A stretch of DNA of 64,000 bases from Bacteroidota bacterium (GTDB lineage: Bacteria > Bacteroidota > Bacteroidia > Bacteroidales > Lentimicrobiaceae). The stretch covers positions 1 to 64,000 of the forward strand of contig WSXU01000013.1 in assembly GCA_009773455.1 (NCBI GenBank), given 5' to 3'. This document shows, one piece after another, positions 56,832 through 64,000 of the stretch. The notes beneath the pieces were generated by a model. That model saw only the letters and a list, made by a program, of their open reading frames with translations, had not been told where the DNA came from and made no database searches. Each line of letters opens with the position of its first letter. Positions within the stretch are counted from its first letter, which is position 1. The translations under genes were made by a program, and so were the position numbers.

Positions 56832-57689
56832 TTAGAATTCCCAGAGATTATGCTCAAAGGTAAAGAGGTCATTTTTAACACGTTCGGCCTCCATCAGTGC
56901 ATCTATACCGGTAGCATAGTCTGAGATACGCCTGTCGTAAACGTTGTCCTCCTTATAAACATAACTGGTGAACATTCTTTTCCAGAAAATATCATCATAA
57001 GTCTTACGGGCAGCACTGTTGTTCCTGTTAAAAACTTCAGCCTTTGCAAAAACCGGGCGGGCTTCCGGGAAATAGATCCAGAAGAGGGGGTCATAAGCCC
57101 TGAAGAGTCCCTTTTCATCGAAGTTATCACGGACAGGGCAGATACCCAGAATGCGGACTTCCATAACAGAACGTTGTTTATCGAAGAACCAGTCTTCCTT
57201 TATCCTGAAACGCTTTACGTCGGAAGGATTGAACTTGACAGAGATCACGGTGTCGTACCAGTCGTAAGGTGGGTAAGGACGCTGCATAGGAACCGAGTCA
57301 ACCCTTTCAAGCCTGTTCATGATTTCCTGATATGTAAGGGGAACCAGGAATTCGTCGGTGGTTGAAGAGGCATCGTAAGCCGTGATTGTACCTTCCTTGA
57401 GGGCGTCCATCATAACCTGCATAAGGCTGCGAAGGTCGTTGTGCGGCATTTCAGGGTAGTAGAATGCCTGATTCATCTTTTCGCGGAGGTCAATCACACG
57501 CCAGATACGTTTACTCCATACCACATCGGCCTCACGTACCCATGGATAGCTGATCGGCTTCTTCTCAATGGTTACTTTTTTATCGTAAATACCATCGCGG
57601 GGAGGGCTATCAAGCACCTGGGACAACCCTGTTTTTGCAAAACCAGCCATCAACAGAACAATGGCAAGAAAACCAAATACTTTTTTCAT
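56832..57689 (-). CDS. gldN: Gliding motility / T9SS protein GldN
   Basis: 285 residues with a signal peptide (VLLMAGFAKTGLSQV). The body (SYPWVREADVVWSKRIWRVIDLREKMNQAF, FKIKEDWFFDKQRSVMEVRI-like KEDWFFDKQRSVMEVRI) matches GldN/PorN, which forms the periplasmic outer ring of the T9SS with GldK. It follows gldM by 161 bases, with a hairpin between the two. Confidence 0.9.
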   Translation of the reverse strand: MKKVFGFLAIVLLMAGFAKTGLSQVLDSPPRDGIYDKKVTIEKKPISYPWVREADVVWSKRIWRVIDLREKMNQAFYYPEMPHNDLRSLMQVMMDALKEGTITAYDASSTTDEFLVPLTYQEIMNRLERVDSVPMQRPYPPYDWYDTVISVKFNPSDVKRFRIKEDWFFDKQRSVMEVRILGICPVRDNFDEKGLFRAYDPLFWIYFPEARPVFAKAEVFNRNNSAARKTYDDIFWKRMFTSYVYKEDNVYDRRISDYATGIDALMEAERVKNDLFTFEHNLWEF

Positions 57690-57785
57690 CCGTTACTGAT
57701 TTGTTTACAGCATCCAAAATAAAGCATGCTGAGATTTCATTTCAAAAACTCCGGCGATCCGGAAAGATTCATTCTGGTAATTTAT

Positions 57786-57822
57786 CCATACCGGTTATAC
57801 TTAATCCATATAGCCGGTATGG
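57786..57822 (-). promoter_or_regulatory. Hairpin between gldM and gldN
   Basis: CCATACCGG (57786-57794) and CCGGTATGG (57814-57822) form a perfect 9-base stem around a 19-base loop in the 161-base gldM-gldN gap, the largest gap in the operon. The weak T-run makes full termination unlikely. It may partly attenuate or stabilise the transcript. Its role is inference. Confidence 0.4.
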
Positions 57823-57850
57823 AGTTTTTAAAACGTATTCCGAAGAACAA

Positions 57851-59413
57851 TTATTGTACAATGATACTGATGGTTCCGAGTTTACGGTTTCCGTCAGGAC
57901 CTTTTGCCATGATGTTTTCGAGCCAGATACGCTGACCACGCTTACTGTTCGAGATAAAGGTCTGCATCTCATCGGTCAGCCTGTTACCTGTTCCCGGGCG
58001 TTCATAGGTATCGCCTCCGCGAACACCTACAAAAGTAAAGGAGACAATCTCAAAAGTAAGGTCGAAATCAAAGTCTTCAGGCATTTTAGGGATGATTGCC
58101 CTGGAGGCAAGCAGCATATTCTTCTGAACCGGTCCTCCATCGGTATTGGCGATGTAAGCTTTAGGATCCGGAACCCTTTTTATGCGGAATTCAGCTGTGC
58201 CCATATTCCTGGTAGTTTTACCGTCATTGTGTTTAACAGTGATGGTAGCCTTCTGTCCCAGCGGAACCCTGACAACCCAGTTCTTCCCATCCGGAGCACG
58301 CCTGATGGTACCTGCGGTAATGTCAGCAGAAATCTGTGATTCGGGAATCCCTGATGCTGCAATCGAAACCGGGTTATCAACATTGGCATAGAAGACATTC
58401 ATTTTCGTCGGGGCCACTGTCAGCGAAGGCGTCATAACGAAGTATTCGCTTTCGAACGGATACTCCTTCAGGTTGCCCTCAGGATCCTTAACTTTGATGG
58501 TACCGCTATACTTTTGCAGACCGGTTGATCCGGCAGGTACAGAATATTTTGCAACGCCATTTTCAGTCGGGAGTGTTCTTCCACCAATAATAACCATTGG
58601 ATCCTGTTTTGAATCAACAGCGGCAACCATAATGTCTGCCTCATAGGTATCACCCTTGAAAACAAGTTTTGAATTCGGAATTACTTTGGCATTCAGAACG
58701 TCGAACTTGTAGTCTTTGGATGTAACCGAGTTCAGGAGTTTTGTAACAACATCACCTTCTATGGATCTCACATCGGCAATCAGTTTGTTGAGAAAAGTAA
58801 CATTGGCTGCCAGGATAATGTGATAAAAATTATGCATTTCCCAGTTTTGCTTTGCACCACTGGCATCGCGGAAAGGACCTTCAGTGTCGAGACCTAGTTG
58901 GATGGTAGCCCGGTCTTTTTCATCAAGAAGGTTTACAATATCCTTTTTAAACTTAATAATGTTCTCTTTTAACTCCCGTGACTTGCCTTTGGATCCATCC
59001 TGTGAATTACCGATAAAATAATTGGTACTTACATCGTATTTATCTTTTGCTTGTATATCACGCAAAGGAGTTGTTTTGGCAGCTTCCAGTGAAATGCCTT
59101 CTGATTTCGAAATAACTTCGTATTTCACCTGATCAATAAATGCAATCAATTCATCGGCTTGCTTCTTGGCTTCCTGAGCTTTATCCCAGAAAGGGCCTAC
59201 TTTTGCTTGATTTAACAGGTGCTGCTGTTCAAAACGCGCATAGGTTTCGTCATTTTTCGATTTGAGGTTGACATTGGTACCCTCAATGCTTTTGTTAACA
59301 ATCACAAAAGCCTCAATGATTTCAACAGAAACATTCAAAGCCAGCAGCGCAGTCAACACCAGGTACATCATCGCGATCATTTTTTGACGCGGTGTCTCCT
59401 TGTATCCAGCCAT
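57851..59413 (-). CDS. gldM: Gliding motility / T9SS motor protein GldM
   Basis: 520 residues. A single N-terminal helix (MMYLVLTALLALNVSVEIIEAF) anchors it in the inner membrane and pairs with GldL; the rest is periplasmic with the four domains typical of GldM (KQDPMVIIGGRTLP and NADNPVSIAASGIPE-like YANVDNPVSIAASGIPE). GldL-GldM form the proton-driven motor of the T9SS. The gene follows gldL by 48 bases. Confidence 0.95.
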   Translation of the reverse strand: MAGYKETPRQKMIAMMYLVLTALLALNVSVEIIEAFVIVNKSIEGTNVNLKSKNDETYARFEQQHLLNQAKVGPFWDKAQEAKKQADELIAFIDQVKYEVISKSEGISLEAAKTTPLRDIQAKDKYDVSTNYFIGNSQDGSKGKSRELKENIIKFKKDIVNLLDEKDRATIQLGLDTEGPFRDASGAKQNWEMHNFYHIILAANVTFLNKLIADVRSIEGDVVTKLLNSVTSKDYKFDVLNAKVIPNSKLVFKGDTYEADIMVAAVDSKQDPMVIIGGRTLPTENGVAKYSVPAGSTGLQKYSGTIKVKDPEGNLKEYPFESEYFVMTPSLTVAPTKMNVFYANVDNPVSIAASGIPESQISADITAGTIRRAPDGKNWVVRVPLGQKATITVKHNDGKTTRNMGTAEFRIKRVPDPKAYIANTDGGPVQKNMLLASRAIIPKMPEDFDFDLTFEIVSFTFVGVRGGDTYERPGTGNRLTDEMQTFISNSKRGQRIWLENIMAKGPDGNRKLGTISIIVQ

Positions 59414-59461
59414 AATCTATATTTAAATAAGTATTGTTAGAAAATCCGTTAATAAACCTGC

Positions 59462-60316
59462 TTATTTCAAATTCACGTTCATGGCTGCAAGCATGTTGCC
59501 ATAAACATTGTTCAATGCAGAAACCTTCTTGGTAAGGTTGTCGAGTTCCTGTCTGTAGCGGTTCATTTCCTGACTTGAATCGTTGAGATGCCCCAGATAC
59601 TGGTTAAGGGTGGTATGAAGTTTATTGGTATCTTCAACATTGGTATTTGAACTCTTCAATTGTAGTTCATAAACTGCATTAAGTGCTGCAAGGTTACTGG
59701 AAATCTTCTGCAACTGCTCACCGTAAGCTTTGTTATCGAGGCCGGTGAAATCGAATTTCTCAATCGATTTAGCCAGTGCCTGGGCCGATTGCTGGTAAGT
59801 ACCGGTTAACTGTGCGGTAGATTCAGCGGCCTTAACGATATTGAGGGATAAATCGTTGACCGATTTTGATGCGTTTGTAAGGTTCTTTGTATAATCATTG
59901 GTAGCAACCGCAGCACTCGACATGTCAGCCATTTTACCGGCGTTTTCACTCAATGTTCTTAACCCGTTACCAAGGCTCTGTATCAGTTCAGGGCCAATTT
60001 TGGCCTTCTCAAGCATGCCATCCAATTCCTGGGTAGGCGTTTTTCCTTTGGGACCGCCGGTCTCACCGCCATGATACATGCCGGCCAATTCAGGATAAAC
60101 CAGACTCCAGTCGGGCTCAACATGTGGTGGTTCAAATGCTGAAAAGAAGAAAATCAGCGCTTCTGTTCCCAACCCAACGATAAGCATTTCATTGGCACCG
60201 GTGTAGTGGTTGATTTTGAAAAGTGCTCCAAGAATAACGACTGCAGCTCCCCATCCATAAAGCTTTGCCATGAAGTTTCTGAACCCTCTTCCTCTGACTA
60301 AATTATTCAATCCCAT
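59462..60316 (-). CDS. gldL: Gliding motility / T9SS motor protein GldL
   Basis: 284 residues. Two N-terminal helices (GWGAAVVILGALFKI and MLIVGLGTEALIFFFSAF) carry the acidic residue E53 used for proton motion (TEAL), followed by a long coiled-coil cytoplasmic region. It is the motor stator of the T9SS with GldM. Between gldK and gldM in the expected order. Confidence 0.94.
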   Translation of the reverse strand: MGLNNLVRGRGFRNFMAKLYGWGAAVVILGALFKINHYTGANEMLIVGLGTEALIFFFSAFEPPHVEPDWSLVYPELAGMYHGGETGGPKGKTPTQELDGMLEKAKIGPELIQSLGNGLRTLSENAGKMADMSSAAVATNDYTKNLTNASKSVNDLSLNIVKAAESTAQLTGTYQQSAQALAKSIEKFDFTGLDNKAYGEQLQKISSNLAALNAVYELQLKSSNTNVEDTNKLHTTLNQYLGHLNDSSQEMNRYRQELDNLTKKVSALNNVYGNMLAAMNVNLK

Positions 60317-60406
60317 GATTATTGAGTGTTAATTTGTTGATTTATTGATTAATTAAGTTCTGTCTGAAATAAATTGATCCGGACATTCAGGAAATGTAAT
60401 ACCGGC

Positions 60407-61762
60407 TTAGTTGTATATTTTTGAAGCACGTGCAGGATTATCATCTTTCTGTCGTCCCATGTAATTCTGAACACAGCGGAATCCGATATAACATTTGGCT
60501 GTATCCTGAAATTCGTAGGCCCTTGAGTTAACCTGCAGGTAATAGGAAATATCTTTCCATGAACCACCACGAACAACTTTGCGTTTGAGTGCAGGAGGAT
60601 CGCTGTCCTTGGCATTGTAGCTGTATGCCGGATTCATATCCCATGTAAAATTATAGGATGATTCATCGTAGGCATCGTTGGTCCACTCGGCAACGTTACC
60701 GGCCATATCATAAAGTCCGAAGTCATTGGCCGGGTAATGGGCTACGATAACCGGTGTAAGTCCGCCGTCGTCTACATAATTACCGCGCAATGGTTTGAAG
60801 TTGGCAAGAAAACAACCCTTTTCGTTCCGGGTGTATGGTCCGCCCCATGGGTACGGACTGAATGAATTGCCCCCACGGGCAGCCCATTCCCATTCGGCTT
60901 CGGTGGGAAGCCTGAATTCATTTACTACAGCATTGCCCTTGCTGTTGAGATAGGCACGAAGCAACTCAGTACGCCAGATGGCAAATGCTTTGGCCTGTTT
61001 CCAGTTCACACCAACAACAGGATAGTTATCATAGGCCGGATGCCAGAAATAGCGTTCGGTCATAGGATCATTGTATGCATAGGCATAATCATGGATCCAG
61101 GTGAGTGTATCGGGATAAACGTTAATGACTTCCTTGCGCACATATAGTGAACGGTCTTTTAGCCCCTGTGGACGGTTGGCAAGACCAGCGTTGATGGGAT
61201 CTCCTGCGGAGAAATCCTTCCCGGCAGCAGCTTTGAAATCAACCCAGTAATATTCATAAAAAAGTTTCCGGGTATCAATCTCCTTGCGACGGAAATACCG
61301 TTCATGCTCGGGTAGAAACATATCCGAAAGCGCTTCACGCTCCTCTTCACCGGTCCATTTGATCTCGGTTTTCCAGTTGAGGAAAGGAGGATCGTAGGTT
61401 TCACCGGTTTTCTTATTCTCTTCGATGAGAAATTCCTCAGGCTTCACTTCGCCTAACTTCCTGCGGGCAATAGAATCCCTGACCCAGAAAACGAACTGGC
61501 GGTATTCATTGTTGGTGATCTCGGTTTCGTCCATGTAGAAAGCACTGACAGACACCGTCCGCGGATCGTTGATGTGTGCGTAAGGCACATCCTGGTCACC
61601 AACGCCCATCGTAAAACTTCCCATAGGAATATAGGCCATACCAAACGGATCGGGCTGATAGAATTTTTCTCGCTTTGAAACACCTACAAGTTCACCGTTT
61701 CCTGAATTTCCACAGCTACTCAGGATAAGGGCAGCGATAATGTAGTTGAAGAGTCTTTTCAT
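60407..61762 (-). CDS. gldK: Gliding motility / T9SS lipoprotein GldK
   Basis: About 451 residues from the ATG at 61762. The lipobox is LILSSC, then GNSGNGELVGVSKREKFYQPDPFGM. The body is an FGE-sulfatase (formylglycine-generating-enzyme-like) domain (MVPIGSFTMG-like YIPMGSFTMG, EITNNEYRQFVFW, LPTEAEWEWAARGG), as in all GldK/PorK. It forms the ring with GldN. The longer frame to 61918 includes a non-conserved leader and would start upstream of the signal. Confidence 0.93.
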   Translation of the reverse strand: MKRLFNYIIAALILSSCGNSGNGELVGVSKREKFYQPDPFGMAYIPMGSFTMGVGDQDVPYAHINDPRTVSVSAFYMDETEITNNEYRQFVFWVRDSIARRKLGEVKPEEFLIEENKKTGETYDPPFLNWKTEIKWTGEEEREALSDMFLPEHERYFRRKEIDTRKLFYEYYWVDFKAAAGKDFSAGDPINAGLANRPQGLKDRSLYVRKEVINVYPDTLTWIHDYAYAYNDPMTERYFWHPAYDNYPVVGVNWKQAKAFAIWRTELLRAYLNSKGNAVVNEFRLPTEAEWEWAARGGNSFSPYPWGGPYTRNEKGCFLANFKPLRGNYVDDGGLTPVIVAHYPANDFGLYDMAGNVAEWTNDAYDESSYNFTWDMNPAYSYNAKDSDPPALKRKVVRGGSWKDISYYLQVNSRAYEFQDTAKCYIGFRCVQNYMGRQKDDNPARASKIYN

Positions 61763-61874
61763 GTTTGTAACTGATTTTAATGCAAATAACGGCTTAACCA
61801 AATCTTTAGTATAGGCTTCCCCGAATTTTTGAACCGACAAAAATAGCAATATAATTATTCCAACCAAATTTCTT

Positions 61875-62822
61875 TTACAGGAAACGGGTATTTCTGAAAC
61901 TTCTTTTTGCTTTCTCAAGTTCGAGCTTAAAGCAATAACGAACCATTACTTCGTGACTGCCTGCGCCGCCTATTCTTGAAAGCGGGATATCATAAGCGTA
62001 TCCGATTCCGATATCCTTAATATTGAGACCCAGCATAACCGCGGCTGTTTCCTGAAAACGGTAGGTCAATCCTCCCCAGAATTTCCTGTTGTATTCGAGG
62101 GTGGCATTGAGGTCAACCTGGAATGTGGAACCGTCAAATTTCGCAAAAATACTGGGGATCAGAACATAGGCCGGATTCCTTATCCAGGAGATCTCATACC
62201 CTGCAGTTCCATAATAATGCCTGCGTAATTTAAATTCAGCTCCGGAACTGCTGCTCCCGAGTTTGCGGGATCCTTCAAGTAACTGGGTTGAAGAAACCCC
62301 AATATACAATCCATTGGGTTCCATGTAAAAAGCACCAATGGCCAGATCGGTAAACATGGTACTTTCATTTCCTCCGGTAAGCAGCGGATCACCTCCGTCA
62401 ACCGGCTTAAGCTTACCAATATCAAGCGATTTATTCAAAAATCCTACATTGAAGCCTATTCCCAGTTCTCCGTTCCCCATGGGCCTGTTGTAGGCATATC
62501 CAAGTTTTACATAAACATCTTTAAAGTAACCGATTTTATCCTGCATTACCGTCGCCGAAACACCACCCCTGAGTATCCTTATGGGGGAATCACCTGAGAT
62601 GATAAAAGTCTGCGGTGACACTTTATTCCCTTCAGCATCGTCAATCCCGATCCATTGCTCCCTGATAAACCCGGTGACACAAATGGCATCACGCAACCCG
62701 GCATATCCCGGATTCACAGCCATATGATTAAACCTGTTCAGCGTAATCTGAGGCTCCTGTTGACCCATAACTGCAAAGGGGAACAACAATCCCGCAAGCA
62801 GTAACAGCGCAAAATGATGCAT
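61875..62822 (-). CDS. porP: T9SS outer-membrane protein PorP/SprF family
   Basis: About 315 residues from the ATG at 62822 (MHHFALLLLAGLLFPFAVMG signal); ATGs at 62858 and 62900 are possible. The start QEPQITLNRFNHMAVNPGYAGLRDAICVTGFIREQWIGIDDA is the PorP/SprF signature and the rest is a 14-stranded type outer-membrane barrel. In the T9SS operon it precedes gldK, as here, and links cargo adhesins or the GldKN ring to the outer membrane. Confidence 0.93.
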   Translation of the reverse strand: MHHFALLLLAGLLFPFAVMGQQEPQITLNRFNHMAVNPGYAGLRDAICVTGFIREQWIGIDDAEGNKVSPQTFIISGDSPIRILRGGVSATVMQDKIGYFKDVYVKLGYAYNRPMGNGELGIGFNVGFLNKSLDIGKLKPVDGGDPLLTGGNESTMFTDLAIGAFYMEPNGLYIGVSSTQLLEGSRKLGSSSSGAEFKLRRHYYGTAGYEISWIRNPAYVLIPSIFAKFDGSTFQVDLNATLEYNRKFWGGLTYRFQETAAVMLGLNIKDIGIGYAYDIPLSRIGGAGSHEVMVRYCFKLELEKAKRSFRNTRFL

Positions 62823-63032
62823 ACGCCTGACGAATGAACGCGTAGTAATTCCTGTCATTTCTCTAAACTGACCGATGTTAAACAGCCTGGTTAAAACCAA
62901 AAAACCTTATTCAGAAGTTGTTATCCCCGATATTTCCCCGAAATACCCTGTAATTTGAAGGCAGGTAAATCTATTAACCCCAAAACCCCCGTTTTATTAT
63001 ATTTAAGCTGTTTTATTTATCAAATTAAGTCA

Positions 63033-63040
63033 CAAAGGTA
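63033..63040 (-). promoter_or_regulatory. -7 promoter box for the T9SS operon
   Basis: The minus strand reads TACCTTTG, about 210 bases before the porP ATG. Perfect match, though the 5' UTR would be long. Confidence 0.4.
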
Positions 63041-63304
63041 ATATTTTACAGATTGCCGGACGAATATGATTTAAAAAAGATAATAAAACATTTTATAAAG
63101 TAAATGGTTTGAATAGACCGGCTGAACATAGCCGCAATTTAAGAACTCCGGAATTGTCAAAATCATAAATCTCTGGCCGTATGAATGTTATATAATCAGA
63201 GAATAGCAACCCTCCTTAAAACAATCAATTCAGGTATTCCAGGATTTCTTACCTTGGCAGATAAAATTACCTGATCATTCCTTAGTGTTGTCCTGTTTTC
63301 TGTT

Positions 63305-63312
63305 TAGCTTTG
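63305..63312 (+). promoter_or_regulatory. -7 promoter box for the YitT gene
   Basis: TAGCTTTG, 50 bases before the ATG at 63362. Perfect TAnnTTTG match. Confidence 0.5.
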
Positions 63313-63361
63313 CAGTCCCAATTTAGCTGAAAGCTATTCACCTCATTAACAATACTATAAC

Positions 63362-64000
63362 ATGGCTTTTCTACAAAACGAGCGACTTTTTTCAAAAAAA
63401 TGGTTCATCGCCTATGCCCTGACTATCCTTGGTTCATTTATTCTGGCGGCAGGCTTTGTCTTTTTTATAAATCCATACAACATCGTACCCGGAGGTGTCT
63501 ATGGTATGGGCATTGTGGTTCATCACATGACCAAAGGTCTTTTCTCCTTCTGGCCAACCGGTATACCCATAGGTTTGTTCGGATTGGTGCTCAACATCCC
63601 GCTCACAATCATCGGTGTGAAAATACTCGGACCCCGGTTCGGGGTTAAAACGATCGTCGGGTTTGTGCTGACTTCAGTTTTCATGGATGTGCTGACAATG
63701 TATTTTGGTGAAAAAGACCCGCTGGGACTGGCCAACGACATCCTGATGGCCTGTATTTTCGGCGGTGTGCTGATCGGATTTGGCCTGGGACTGATTTTCA
63801 AGGCAAAGGCGACCTCAGGAGGATCTGACATTGTAGCCATGATTATCGCCAAGTATACCCGTCTGCCCCTAGGCCAGCTGATGATCTATGTTGATTCGGT
63901 TATCGTTTTATTTGGCCTTATCGTTTTCAGGGACTGGCACATCCCGCTTTACTCATGGATCGTGATTTTTGTTACAGGAAAAGTGATCGATATTACCATG
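63362..64000 (+). CDS. YitT family membrane protein (cut by window end)
   Basis: The first 213 codons; no stop before the window ends. A short basic cytoplasmic start is followed by five or so helices of the YitT family (ALTILGSFILAAGFVFFINPYNIVPGGVYGMGIVVHHM, and GVLIGFGLGLIFKAKATSGGSDIVAMI). The GGSDI motif is the YitT signature. Full length is usually about 290-300 residues, with a C-terminal DUF2179 domain expected beyond the window. Function of the family is not established (transport suspected). Confidence 0.88.
   Translation, partial: MAFLQNERLFSKKWFIAYALTILGSFILAAGFVFFINPYNIVPGGVYGMGIVVHHMTKGLFSFWPTGIPIGLFGLVLNIPLTIIGVKILGPRFGVKTIVGFVLTSVFMDVLTMYFGEKDPLGLANDILMACIFGGVLIGFGLGLIFKAKATSGGSDIVAMIIAKYTRLPLGQLMIYVDSVIVLFGLIVFRDWHIPLYSWIVIFVTGKVIDITM

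Larger units (their letters stand above)
62823..63361. other. Divergent intergenic region between porP and YitT genes
   Basis: About 540 bases, A+T rich in the middle (62990-63130). Holds one promoter box on each strand (listed separately). No gene or RNA was recognised. Confidence 0.55.

Overview
The window reads as chromosome of an anaerobic or microaerobic Bacteroidota, probably Bacteroidales-like. The evidence is the type IX secretion / gliding core porP-gldK-gldL-gldM-gldN, three predicted cargo proteins with T9SS C-terminal sorting domains, a GT117/DUF2723 membrane protein, several Bacteroidota-only DUFs (4468, 4919), a mevalonate operon with class II HMG-CoA reductase, and many -7 boxes of the form TAnnTTTG in place of a sigma-70 -10 box. 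No rRNA, tRNA, CRISPR array, transposase or prophage was recognised.

Layout. 1-893: a block of long direct repeats, then empty sequence. 894-9616: TrpB2-type tryptophan synthase beta chain, PPK2, a DEDDh exonuclease, a DUF3052-like gene, and a five-gene heterodisulfide-reductase-like operon (C-B-A-C-membrane fusion) on the minus strand. 9617-28250: an IscX-like protein, DUF4919, GNAT-YoaP, phosphatase, gpmA, DUF2723, polysaccharide deacetylase, di-heme peroxidase, a frameshifted CotH protein, M1 peptidase, an ECF sigma factor with a membrane-anchored beta-barrel partner, and a T9SS cargo protein. 28296-33710: an A+T-rich island of six genes, all on the minus strand. 34399-47877: Ig-like lipoprotein, ArsR regulator, adenine deaminase, the mevalonate operon, 5'-nucleotidase, DUF4468, groES-groEL. 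48134-64000: secG, a TPR protein, lptE, a sigma-54 activator, pheT, recG, the T9SS core operon, and a YitT gene cut by the window end.

The most unusual region is the A+T-rich island. Its genes are separated by roughly 130-140 base imperfect inverted repeats that share structure but not sequence. Each of the first four units begins with a 9-10 base word (GTT...) whose reverse complement ends the same unit. This is what integron gene cassettes look like, because the attC site of a circular cassette is split between the two ends of its linear form. Three full attC-like sites, one collapsed site in which the two end words abut, and three tandem 20-base repeats next to the first cassette (an attI-like position) are visible. 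No integron integrase lies in the window, so this looks like a cassette cluster without an integrase in a phylum where such arrays are not commonly reported.

Second in interest is the Hdr-like operon. It has a short HdrA without ferredoxin domains, an HdrB that keeps only one complete CCG cluster motif, and a membrane protein joining a NarI-like cytochrome b segment to an HdrD-like module with two complete CCG motifs. This resembles the sHdr gene content (C1-B1-A-C2-B2) rewired to a quinone. Two genes (CotH, and the serine hydrolase in the island) each carry a one-base deletion in a homopolymer; these may be sequencing errors or real inactivation.
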